A stretch of DNA of 36,132 bases from Rhodoplanes serenus. GTDB lineage: Bacteria; Pseudomonadota; Alphaproteobacteria; Rhizobiales; Xanthobacteraceae. Below the pieces are notes generated by a model. It was not told the DNA's origin, searched no databases, and saw only the letters and a list, made by a program, of their open reading frames with translations. The DNA lies in assembly GCA_945893085.1 (NCBI GenBank), contig CAMDEB010000003.1, forward strand, positions 1 through 36,132, in the 5' to 3' direction. This document shows positions 24,620-32,785 of this stretch, piece by piece; within the stretch, counting starts at the first letter, position 1, and every line of letters starts with the position of its first letter. A program made the position numbers and the translations under genes.

Positions 24620-26551
24620 ATGACATCAAAACCGAGTTTTCGATCGCTTGCCGACACAACTCCGCGCGTCATCGGAGTTGGAACGTTCAGCGCCTCGGCG
24701 CGCGCCAAGCAGCTTGTCATGGAGGCGCTCGACAACAATCGGCTCTCCTATGGGCCGATGATGCAGCAGTTCGAGGCCGACTTCGCCAAGCTGCATGGCT
24801 GCCGGTTCGGGATCATGAGCAATTCCGGCACCAGCGCATTGCAGCTTGCGCTCCAGGCGATGAAGGAACTTCACGATTGGCAGGATGGGGACGAGGTCAT
24901 CATCCCCGCGGTGACCTTCGTCGCAACAGCCAACATCGTCCTGCACAACAGAATGATGCCGGTGGTGGTTGATGTCGATCCGAAATACTACGAGCTAAAC
25001 CCGGAATTGATCGAGCGGGCCATCACGCCGCGCACGCGAGCGATCATCCCGGTGCACCTGTTCGGCCAGCCTGCCGAAATGGCCCCGATCGTTGAAATTG
25101 CGCGAAAGCACTCGCTCAAGATCATCGAAGATTCCGCGGAAACCATGTTCGCGAGCTACGACGGACGGCGCGTCGGTTGTCTGGGGGATGTTGGCTGCTT
25201 TTCGACCTATGCCGCGCATCTTCTTGTCACAGGGGTCGGCGGTCTCAACACCACAAACGAACCGGACTACGCGATCAAGATTCGCTCGCTGCTGAACCAT
25301 GGCCGCGACTCGATCTACATTTCGATCGATGACGACAAGAACAAGTCGCAGGAGGAGTTGCGCACGATCATCGAGCGCCGATTCCGGTTCATCTCGATCG
25401 GTCACAGCTTTCGCTCGACCGAGATGGAAGCAGCGCTCGGTCTTGCGCAACTGGAGGATTGGCGGCCGGGAATCGAGCAAAGACGACGCAATGCGGCGCA
25501 GCTCACCCGCGCACTCAAGAAGTTCGACAATCATCTGCAGACACCCGAGATCCGTCCGGGATGCGAGCATTCGTTCATGATGTATCCGCTTGTCCTGCGC
25601 AGCGAAGATAAGCGTCGATTGGTCAACTTCCTCGAGGAAAACGGCATCGAGACGCGCGATATGCTCCCCCTGACCAACCAGCCTGTCTATCACCGGCTGC
25701 TGGGCTGGCGGGAGGATGAATTCCCGGTCGCGCAATGGATCAACAACAACGGGTTCTATGTCGGCTGCCACCAGGATCTGACCGACATCGATCTCGAATA
25801 TATTGTCGAGTCGTTCGACCGCTTTTTCCGGGGCGCGCCGTCGCAGCTTGCCGAGGGCGCAACCCTGGTCCTGCTGGTGGGACGCGACACCAAGCCCGGC
25901 AAGCTCGACCTGAACAGCCTCTCGACCGAACTGTTCACGCAGATATTGGTGATCGACGACAATGCTCCGCCCGCGGTCCGCGCCGAATTCGTGCAGGGGG
26001 GCTTCGAGGTCATTGACGCAAAGGGCGATGATCCATTGGATCTGATCGCAGCGTCCGGCGATGTGTTCCGCTCCGACTCCGTCGTCATATTTCCGCTCAA
26101 TGGGCAGTGGAATCCAAAGGACATCCCGCGCCTCATGGTCGCGCTGAGCCGTGGTTACGACCTCGTCATTGCTTCGCGCTTCATCATCGGCGGCGAGCGT
26201 CAGGGCGAGCACGGACATGTCCGGAGCTTGGGAAACCGCGTTTTCAATCTCTTTGCCAGCGTGCTGTTCGGCGGCAATCTCAGCGACGGCTTCAGCTCGT
26301 TCAGGGCGGTCCGCCGCTCCAAGCTGATGGCGGCCCGTCCGCCGGGGCGCGGCATCGTGAAATCCTTCGCGCTGTCGCTTGAGGCGCTCAAGCGCGGTTG
26401 GCGCATCCACGAGATTCCGACCGTCGAGATCACCAGATCGACCGGCCAGGTGATTGGCGACAGCCTTACCAGCATCGTTCCCGCGTTTGTGATTTTGGCA
26501 AGGGAATGGTGGTCGCAGCGCCGGCAACAGACGCCAGGGTCAAATCGATAA
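24620..26551 (+). CDS. DegT-family PLP protein with His for catalytic Lys, fused to a degenerate GT2 domain
   Basis: The protein has 643 residues from ATG 24620. The track start at 24548 adds 24 Arg/Pro-rich residues and has no better ribosome binding site. Residues 15-405 are a DegT/DnrJ/EryC1 fold with PLP Asp D171 (IIEDSAE). At the Schiff-base position the sequence is STYAAHLLVTGVGG, with H200 in place of Lys. The sugar 3-dehydrases ColD and E1 carry His at this position, so a dehydrase is likelier than an aminotransferase. Residues 414-640 resemble a DPM-type GT2 domain (VIDDNA, LVIASRFIIGG, SDGFSSFRAVRR), but the metal-binding segment reads FPLNGQ without Asp, so it may be inactive. Gmd is encoded downstream and could supply GDP-4-keto-6-deoxymannose. 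Confidence 0.87.
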   Translation: MTSKPSFRSLADTTPRVIGVGTFSASARAKQLVMEALDNNRLSYGPMMQQFEADFAKLHGCRFGIMSNSGTSALQLALQAMKELHDWQDGDEVIIPAVTFVATANIVLHNRMMPVVVDVDPKYYELNPELIERAITPRTRAIIPVHLFGQPAEMAPIVEIARKHSLKIIEDSAETMFASYDGRRVGCLGDVGCFSTYAAHLLVTGVGGLNTTNEPDYAIKIRSLLNHGRDSIYISIDDDKNKSQEELRTIIERRFRFISIGHSFRSTEMEAALGLAQLEDWRPGIEQRRRNAAQLTRALKKFDNHLQTPEIRPGCEHSFMMYPLVLRSEDKRRLVNFLEENGIETRDMLPLTNQPVYHRLLGWREDEFPVAQWINNNGFYVGCHQDLTDIDLEYIVESFDRFFRGAPSQLAEGATLVLLVGRDTKPGKLDLNSLSTELFTQILVIDDNAPPAVRAEFVQGGFEVIDAKGDDPLDLIAASGDVFRSDSVVIFPLNGQWNPKDIPRLMVALSRGYDLVIASRFIIGGERQGEHGHVRSLGNRVFNLFASVLFGGNLSDGFSSFRAVRRSKLMAARPPGRGIVKSFALSLEALKRGWRIHEIPTVEITRSTGQVIGDSLTSIVPAFVILAREWWSQRRQQTPGSNR

Positions 26552-26561
26552 GCGGGGCGCG

Positions 26562-27266
26562 GTGGATATTCTTCTGTGCATGCTGGTACGCAATGAGAGG
26601 CAATGCCTTGAGGTCATTTTGCCGACTCTTCCCAAGCCGGGTCCCGGCGCGGGGTTCGACCGCTTGATAGCGGTGGATGGCGGGTCGACCGACGGCACGC
26701 TCGATGTGTTGCGCCGGGCGGGCATCGAGGTGTTTGAACAGACCCGGCGCGGTCGCGGCGCCGCCTGTATCGAGGCGATGGAGAAATTCACCGCCGATGC
26801 CTATTTGTTTTTCTCGCCCGACGGAAATGAGGATGTGGCCGATCTGCCGAAGTTTCGCGGCTATCTCGATGACGGCGCCGACCTCGTCATCGCCTCGCGA
26901 ATGATGGCCGGCGCCGTCAACGAGGAGGACGCTGGCTTCTTCAAGCCGCGCAAGATCGCCAATCTCGGGTTCAATCTGGGGGCCAATTTGGTATTTCGCA
27001 GGAGTGGCCCGTTCATCACGGATTCCATAAACGGCTTCCGGGCGATCCGCCGCACGCTTGCGGAGCGGCTGCAACTCGATGCGGCCGACTACACGATCGA
27101 ATATCAGATGACGATTCGCGCATTGCGGGCCGGCGCGCGGGTGATCGAATTCCCGACCCACGAATATCCGCGGATCGCGGGACAGACCGGGGCGCCGAGC
27201 TTTGCCACGGGCGTCAGCTTCATCCGGCGTTTCTTCACCGAATTGCGCGTTCCTGCTCCGACATGA
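26562..27266 (+). CDS. GT2-family (DPM-like) glycosyltransferase
   Basis: Compact GT2 of 234 residues starting at GTG 26562, 10 bases after the fused gene. It has LVRNERQCLEVILP near the N-terminus, AVDGGSTDGTLDVLR (about 34-48), and FFSPDGNED at the metal-binding position, where one Asp of the usual DxD is kept. DLVIASRMMAG and ITDSINGFRAIRR follow, as in dolichyl- or undecaprenyl-phosphate sugar transferases. No C-terminal membrane helices are present. It aligns along its length with the GT2-like tail of the preceding gene, so it may be the active partner of that degenerate domain. Donor and acceptor are not known. Confidence 0.88.
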   Translation: MDILLCMLVRNERQCLEVILPTLPKPGPGAGFDRLIAVDGGSTDGTLDVLRRAGIEVFEQTRRGRGAACIEAMEKFTADAYLFFSPDGNEDVADLPKFRGYLDDGADLVIASRMMAGAVNEEDAGFFKPRKIANLGFNLGANLVFRRSGPFITDSINGFRAIRRTLAERLQLDAADYTIEYQMTIRALRAGARVIEFPTHEYPRIAGQTGAPSFATGVSFIRRFFTELRVPAPT

Positions 27267-27297
27267 TCGTCGCAGCTCGCCATGAAATAGACGACTG

Positions 27298-29217
27298 ATG
27301 TGCGGCATCGGCGGCATCTGGCACTTTGGCGGCACCGCGGAGGCTCAACTCAGCGCCGACGTTCGCGCGCTGACCGATGCCATCGCCTATCGCGGGCCGG
27401 ATGGCGACGGTCACTGGGTCGATGCGCAAATCGGCATTGCGCTCGGACATCGCAGGCTCGCCATCATCGATCTGTCGGCGGCCGGCTTTCAACCGATGTC
27501 GAGCGCCAACGAGCGCGTCGTCATCACTTACAATGGCGAACTCTATAACGCGGCCGAAATGGCCGCCGAACTGGCCATGCCGTTTCGCGGGCACTCCGAC
27601 ACCGAGATTTTGGTTGAGGCGATCGCTCGCTATGGCATCGACGCGGCGCTCCGCCGGACCAATGGCTTGTTCGCTTTCGCCGCCTTTGATCGCTCCACGC
27701 GCACCTTGCATCTCGCGCGAGACCGGCTCGGCATCAAGCCGTTGTACTACAGCAGACAGAATGGCCGCATCGGCTTTGCCTCCGAGTTGAAGGCGCTCCG
27801 TGCGATTCCGGGATTCCGCTTCACACTTGATCCTTCCGCCGTCGCGGCCTACCTGCGCCACGGCTGTGTTCCGGCGCCGCGAACGATCTATCGCGAGGTT
27901 GCAAAGCTGCTGCCTGGCGAACGTATCGAGGTGACGGCGCACGAGATGCGGAACGAACTCTACTGGGACCTCGCGTCGATCGCCAAGAGCCGCCAGGCGA
28001 CGATGACGCAGCACGATTTTGACGACGTCGTCGATGAGCTTGATCAACTTCTCGGCGATGCCGTCAAGCGGCAGATGATATCGGATGTGCCGTTGGGAGC
28101 GTTCTTGTCCGGCGGCATCGACTCCTCGGCGGTCGTCGCCCTGATGCGCGCCGCAGGCAATGGATCGGTCAAGACCTTCTCGATCGGCTTTCGGGAGAAG
28201 GCCTTCAATGAAGCCGATCATGCCCGCGCGGTGGCACGGCACCTGGGAACCGAGCACACGGAATTGATCTTGTCGGCGGCCGAGGCGCAAGCTGTGATCC
28301 CGAAACTGCCCGCGATCTACGACGAACCGTTCGCGGATTCATCGCAAATCCCGACCTACCTGGTTTCGCAACTGGCCCGTTCCAAGGTCACTGTTGCGCT
28401 GTCCGGCGACGGCGGTGACGAGGTGTTTGGGGGCTATGTTCGTTATCGTGGTATCGCAGGGCTTTGGAACACTCTCCGCCACGTCCCATCCGGTGCTCGG
28501 CACTTTGGTGCAAGCGCGATCCGATGGCTCTCGCCTGAGGGCTACGATGTTCTGGGCCGCGCGGTGCCGCGTGGCCTGCGGCCCACGCATTTCGGCGACA
28601 AGATCCACAAGGCGGCGGGCTTGCTCGACGCCGATGGACCTATCGAGATGTACCGGCGATTGATCTCGCAATGGGCAAGCTCGGACCGGTTGATGCCAGG
28701 AACCATCGAAGCGTCCGGTTGGCTCGATCGCCTGGCGCCCGGGACCGAAGGGTTGGAAACCTCCGCTCGCCTTCGCCTTCTCGACATGATGGGCTATCTG
28801 CCGGACGACATCCTGACCAAGGTCGATCGTGCGGCGATGGCGGTCAGTCTGGAAGTTCGGGTGCCGCTGCTCGACCATCGGGTCGTCGAATACGCCTGGG
28901 GCCTTCCCCCCGGTCAACTGATCGCCAACGGCAAGACTAAGCGGCCGCTGCGCGCGGTGTTGAGCCGTTACGTGCCGGACGCTCTGTTCGAGCGGCCGAA
29001 GATGGGTTTTGGTGTCCCGATCGGCGAATGGCTCCGAGGTCCGTTGCGCGGTTGGGCGGAGGACCTGATGGCACCTGATCTGCTGGCCCAGCAAGGCTTG
29101 TTCGATCCACTTGTGTTGCGGCAGCGGTGGGACGAGCACCTTTCCGGGCGGCGCAATTGGCAGCACGCGCTTTGGACGGTGCTGCAATTCCAGGCTTGGT
29201 GGCAAACCTATCGGTAG
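27298..29217 (+). CDS. asnB: Asparagine synthase (glutamine-hydrolysing), AsnB type
   Basis: The protein has 639 residues. The N-terminal class II glutaminase begins with MCGIGG, so Cys2 is the nucleophile and fixes the start. RGPDGDG, NGELYN and SDTEIL follow, as expected. The synthetase domain has the PP-loop FLSGGIDSS and SGDGGDEVFGGY. All expected catalytic motifs are present. Genes of this type are common in polysaccharide clusters (WbpS-like), where they are thought to amidate sugar carboxylates or other acceptors rather than supply asparagine. Here the acceptor might be a uronic or nonulosonic acid carboxyl, but that is inference. It is 31 bases downstream of the GT2 gene and has a weak ribosome binding site. 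Confidence 0.92.
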   Translation: MCGIGGIWHFGGTAEAQLSADVRALTDAIAYRGPDGDGHWVDAQIGIALGHRRLAIIDLSAAGFQPMSSANERVVITYNGELYNAAEMAAELAMPFRGHSDTEILVEAIARYGIDAALRRTNGLFAFAAFDRSTRTLHLARDRLGIKPLYYSRQNGRIGFASELKALRAIPGFRFTLDPSAVAAYLRHGCVPAPRTIYREVAKLLPGERIEVTAHEMRNELYWDLASIAKSRQATMTQHDFDDVVDELDQLLGDAVKRQMISDVPLGAFLSGGIDSSAVVALMRAAGNGSVKTFSIGFREKAFNEADHARAVARHLGTEHTELILSAAEAQAVIPKLPAIYDEPFADSSQIPTYLVSQLARSKVTVALSGDGGDEVFGGYVRYRGIAGLWNTLRHVPSGARHFGASAIRWLSPEGYDVLGRAVPRGLRPTHFGDKIHKAAGLLDADGPIEMYRRLISQWASSDRLMPGTIEASGWLDRLAPGTEGLETSARLRLLDMMGYLPDDILTKVDRAAMAVSLEVRVPLLDHRVVEYAWGLPPGQLIANGKTKRPLRAVLSRYVPDALFERPKMGFGVPIGEWLRGPLRGWAEDLMAPDLLAQQGLFDPLVLRQRWDEHLSGRRNWQHALWTVLQFQAWWQTYR

Positions 29218-29353
29218 CCACTCGGGCAAGGGCCCTTCATCGCATGACCCATGAATTGAATTTGCAGATGCCCCGTGTTGCCACTATGAAGCGGCGGCTG
29301 CCAGCAGGATTGCTGCGCGCGAATCGCCGGTGTTGACTGCCGGAGGAGGAATT
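29218..29353 (+). promoter_or_regulatory. 136-base gap before gmd
   Basis: The gap between asnB and gmd could hold an internal promoter for the GDP-sugar genes, but I see no convincing -35/-10 pair. It contains no gene. The ribosome binding site of gmd is at its end. Confidence 0.3.
29342..29350 (+). promoter_or_regulatory. Strong ribosome binding site of gmd
   Basis: GGAGGAGGA lies 3 bases before ATG 29354, with its core GGAGG about 7 bases upstream. It decides the start at 29354 over the track start at 29330, and is the strongest such site I noticed in the window. Confidence 0.8.
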
Positions 29354-30412
29354 ATGCCGGACAAAATTGCGCTGATTACCGGTGTGACGGGCCAGGATGG
29401 CGCGTATCTGGCCGAGCTTCTGCTCGCTAAAGGCTATGTCGTCCACGGCGTGAAACGGCGTTCGTCGTCGTTAAATACAGCGCGCGTCGACCACCTTTAT
29501 GCCGACCCGCATACCGAAGATACGCGGTTCTTCCTTCATTACGGTGACCTGACCGACGCCACCAATTTGATCCGTCTCATCCAGGAAACGCAGCCGACCG
29601 AAATCTATAATCTCGCCGCGCAAAGCCACGTGCAGGTGAGCTTCGAGACACCGGAATACACCGCAAACTCCGACGCGCTTGGCACGCTTCGGCTGTTGGA
29701 GGCCATTCGCATCCTGCGCCTGGAGCAACGCGTGAAATTCTATCAGGCGTCGACCTCTGAGTTGTACGGAAACGCGCGGGAGATGCCGCAGCGGGAGACG
29801 ACCCCGTTCGCGCCACGCAGTCCCTATGCGGCCGCCAAGCTCTATGCCTATTGGATCACGGTCAATTACCGCGAGGCCTATCGGATGCACGCGTCGAACG
29901 GCATCCTGTTCAACCACGAGAGTCCCGTGCGAGGCGAGACATTCGTCACCCGCAAGGTCACGCGCGCCGTCGCTGCGATCCACGGCGGACAGCGGCAGCC
30001 GCTGTTCATCGGCAATCTCGACGCCAAGCGCGACTGGGGCCACGCCCGCGACTACGTCGAAGGCATGTGGATGATGCTGCAGCAGGCGGAGCCCGATGAT
30101 TACGTGCTGGCGACCGGCGAGACGCATTCGGTGCGTGAGTTCATCGAAAAATCGTTTGCGGTGGCCGGCCGCACCATCGTGTGGCGCGGGCGAGACCTCG
30201 AGGAGATCGGCGTCGACAAGGCCGATGGCGAAGTTCTGGTCAAGGTCGACCCGCGCTATTTCCGGCCGACCGAGGTGGACGTCTTGCTCGGCGACGCCAG
30301 CAAGGCCCGCGCGAAATTGGGCTGGCGGCATCGCGTGTCTTTCGATGACCTGGTCGTCGAAATGGTGTCAAGCGACATCAAGGAGTACCGGGCCGCGGGG
30401 AGGCAGCAATGA
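29354..30412 (+). CDS. gmd: GDP-mannose 4,6-dehydratase
   Basis: Extended SDR of 352 residues, normal for Gmd. The NAD(P)-binding motif [16 protein letters not shown] (9-24), [17 protein letters not shown] (133-139) and the Tyr-Lys pair in YAAAK (Y158, K162) are all present, as is the family segment [13 protein letters not shown]. The product is GDP-4-keto-6-deoxy-D-mannose, the branch point to GDP-L-fucose, GDP-rhamnose, GDP-perosamine and GDP-colitose. Its stop overlaps the ATG of the epimerase/reductase gene, so the two are coupled. The strong ribosome binding site supports high expression. Confidence 0.96.
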   Translation: MPDKIALITGVTGQDGAYLAELLLAKGYVVHGVKRRSSSLNTARVDHLYADPHTEDTRFFLHYGDLTDATNLIRLIQETQPTEIYNLAAQSHVQVSFETPEYTANSDALGTLRLLEAIRILRLEQRVKFYQASTSELYGNAREMPQRETTPFAPRSPYAAAKLYAYWITVNYREAYRMHASNGILFNHESPVRGETFVTRKVTRAVAAIHGGQRQPLFIGNLDAKRDWGHARDYVEGMWMMLQQAEPDDYVLATGETHSVREFIEKSFAVAGRTIVWRGRDLEEIGVDKADGEVLVKVDPRYFRPTEVDVLLGDASKARAKLGWRHRVSFDDLVVEMVSSDIKEYRAAGRQQ

Positions 30413-31371
30413 CCGCGGGCCGGCCGGCGAACTACGATCTTGCCGGCAAGCGCGTCTGGGTTGCGGGGCATCGCGGGTTGGTCGGCAGCGCGCTGGTGCG
30501 CCGCCTCGCCAGCGAGAATTGCGAAATCCTGACCGTTGGGCGCGACACGGTCGACTTGCGCCGCCAGGCGGATGTCGAGCGCTGGATGGAGCAGGCCAAG
30601 CCCGACGCGATCTTCGAGGCCGCCGCCACGGTCGGAGGAATATTCACCAACGAAAACCGGCCGGCCGAGTTTCTTTACGACAACCTTGCGATCGAGACGA
30701 ACATCATCGAAGCGGCAAGACGCGTCGGCGTGGGCAAGCTTTTGTTCCTTGGCTCATCCTGCATCTATCCCCGTCTCGCGCCGCAGCCGATCCCCGAAAA
30801 TGCCCTGCTGACCGGTCCACTGGAGCCCACGAACCAGTGGTATGCGCTCGCGAAAATTGCCGGCAGCATGCTGTGCCAGGCCTACAGGCGGCAGTATGGC
30901 CTCGATTTCATTTCGACGATGCCGACGAATCTCTACGGGCCCGGCGATAATTTCGAACTGGCGACGAGCCACGTCATTCCCGCGTTGATGGCAAAGGCCC
31001 ATGCGGCGAAGGCCAAGGGCGGTGCGGAAATCGTCGTCTGGGGCACCGGCACGCCGAGGCGGGAGTTTCTCTATGTCGACGATCTGGCCGACGCGCTCGT
31101 TTTCCTCATGAAGAACTACTCGGACGAGGAGCACATCAACGTTGGCACCGGTTCCGAGATCACGATCAAGGAATTGGCGACGCTGATCGCTCGCGTTGTC
31201 GGGGCCGACGGAAAATTGCGGTTCGATTCGAAAATGTCCGATGGGACGCCACGCAAGCTCGTCGACTCGACGCGTCTCTTGTCGATGGGGTGGCGTCCGC
31301 GGACCGGCCTTGAGCAGGGATTGCGCCAGACATACGACTGGTATTTGAAGAGCGCCGCGGCGCGCAGTTGA
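30409..31371 (+). CDS. fcl: GDP-L-fucose synthase-like epimerase/reductase (Fcl/WcaG or ColC type)
   Basis: The protein has 320 residues. The NADP-binding motif is [12 protein letters not shown] (19-30). Catalytic residues of GDP-fucose synthase are visible: S117 and C118 in GSSCIYP, Y145 and K149 in YALAK, and H188 in SHVIPAL. The Cys and His are the epimerisation pair, so it should do C5 (and perhaps C3) epimerisation followed by 4-keto reduction. With Gmd alone this gives GDP-L-fucose. If the His-type DegT protein upstream is a 3-dehydrase, the same fold could act as ColC and yield GDP-L-colitose. The sequence cannot tell these apart. It ends 12 bases before the stop of the convergent membrane protein gene. 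Confidence 0.93.
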   Translation: MTAGRPANYDLAGKRVWVAGHRGLVGSALVRRLASENCEILTVGRDTVDLRRQADVERWMEQAKPDAIFEAAATVGGIFTNENRPAEFLYDNLAIETNIIEAARRVGVGKLLFLGSSCIYPRLAPQPIPENALLTGPLEPTNQWYALAKIAGSMLCQAYRRQYGLDFISTMPTNLYGPGDNFELATSHVIPALMAKAHAAKAKGGAEIVVWGTGTPRREFLYVDDLADALVFLMKNYSDEEHINVGTGSEITIKELATLIARVVGADGKLRFDSKMSDGTPRKLVDSTRLLSMGWRPRTGLEQGLRQTYDWYLKSAAARS

Positions 31372-31383
31372 CCTTGCAATCGA

Positions 31384-32754
31384 TCAGGCAATTTCCTTGT
31401 TCGGGCGCCGGCGGGACAGCAACGACCATCCCGCTCCCGTCAGAACCGCTAGCACCGGCTCCATCGGCAGGCGGTATTTCGGCGAAGCGATCGGTCCGCT
31501 GATCCCCAGGATGAAGAGGCACCACCCGACGAGCAGCAATGTGGGCGCCCATTGCCGCTGCTGGATGAGTGCAACCAGGCCGCCGAGTTGCAGGAGGCGC
31601 ATGACCAGCACGCCGGCAACCCCGATCAGCAGTATCCAGCCGTACAGAACGCTGTCCGAATGGAAGAGGAAGTTTGCAATCTTGTCGAATATTGTCGGGC
31701 CTGAGGTTCCATAGAATCCGGTTCGCGGGATTTTCGACACCGGCGGCGAAAGAGTGAGCGCGGGAGATCCGAGATTGATCGCCGACCCGAATGCCCAGGA
31801 CTTTGCAATCCCGACCGGTCCGATGCGGATAAGCTCTTCGACGGCAACCTGCGTGTAGCGGCGCGATTCCTGGAACGAATTTTCGTTGGGCTCCTTGGGT
31901 ATCAGGGCCGCGCGCCGCTCCATCTCCTCGAATCCGCGCACCCAGGGTGTACCGTCGCGCACCTCCCAGGTCAGCGGGACGACCCAGCGTGCGAGATGAG
32001 TGCCGCCCTGCGGCGTGAACGCCCACGAATCGTGGATCATCTTGTTTTGCAGCGAGATCGGAAAGATCGATAGCGCGAAAAGCACGAACATGGCGCCAAG
32101 TTGCGTGGCATGCCGGCGATGGAAGCGGCCGGCCGCCATGACTGCAACAAGCAGAAAGATCGCAAGCGCAGGCGCGAACGGGACCACCATGATCCTCATC
32201 CATGCCGCGCCCGCGAGCCCGATGGTCATGATCGCGGTGCCGGACCAGCAAGGGGAGCGCAGCCAGCGCATGGCGCCGTAGAGAAACAAGGCGACAAAAA
32301 ATACAAACGGCGTGTCCGGATAGGCCAGGCCGGCCACCACGATCTGGGTTGGGTTGATGACAGCAGCGATCGCCGCGGGGCGCGCGAAACGCTCGTCGAT
32401 GGCGTTTGCAATTCCGTACACCAGCACGCAAGTGCCGGAATCGAACAATCCCTGCGTCAGGATATAGGCAAAGGCTGTGTGATCGGCTGTCACGAATGCA
32501 TTGATGGCCATTAGCCAACGAAACAGCGGCATCATGAAAGGATTGGGGCCGAACAAATACCAGCCGTGCAATGTGCCGGCTTGAATGCTGGATGCGATAA
32601 CTTGACCGGCCCTGACGTAGTCCGCGGAATCGACGCCGAGGAGTCCGGCTTCACCCATGAATGCAAACAGGACGGAAGCGTAGATCCAGCGGATCGCGAG
32701 CGCGGCGAGAAAGATCGTTACAAGCGTGCGGGCGATCGAGCGTGGGGCGGTCAT
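31384..32754 (-). CDS. Polytopic GT-C-like membrane glycosyltransferase
   Basis: The protein has 456 residues with about ten hydrophobic segments, the first at about 10-32. The first periplasmic loop carries GVDSADYVRAG (D42, D45), an acidic motif as in GT39/ArnT-type enzymes that use polyprenyl-phosphate sugars. Near the C-terminus it has GPIASPKYRLPMEP, shared almost residue for residue with the neighbouring gene product. It may transfer a sugar from undecaprenyl phosphate to the glycan on the periplasmic side, consistent with the DPM-like GT2 genes nearby. It starts 31 bases after the upstream gene. A role as a polymerase (Wzy) or ligase cannot be excluded. Confidence 0.8.
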   Translation of the reverse strand: MTAPRSIARTLVTIFLAALAIRWIYASVLFAFMGEAGLLGVDSADYVRAGQVIASSIQAGTLHGWYLFGPNPFMMPLFRWLMAINAFVTADHTAFAYILTQGLFDSGTCVLVYGIANAIDERFARPAAIAAVINPTQIVVAGLAYPDTPFVFFVALFLYGAMRWLRSPCWSGTAIMTIGLAGAAWMRIMVVPFAPALAIFLLVAVMAAGRFHRRHATQLGAMFVLFALSIFPISLQNKMIHDSWAFTPQGGTHLARWVVPLTWEVRDGTPWVRGFEEMERRAALIPKEPNENSFQESRRYTQVAVEELIRIGPVGIAKSWAFGSAINLGSPALTLSPPVSKIPRTGFYGTSGPTIFDKIANFLFHSDSVLYGWILLIGVAGVLVMRLLQLGGLVALIQQRQWAPTLLLVGWCLFILGISGPIASPKYRLPMEPVLAVLTGAGWSLLSRRRPNKEIA

Positions 32755-32785
32755 GTCGATTGGGCGGTTGCACGTTGCAGAGGCG

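Noticed and set aside
24413-24623. Small ORFs on both strands in the divergent gap
   Set aside because: They have no ribosome binding site and no recognisable content, and they overlap promoter elements.
24995-26527. Long minus-strand ORF of 510 residues
   Set aside because: It is antisense to the DegT-GT2 fusion, which carries recognisable domains. No motifs are seen in the shadow.
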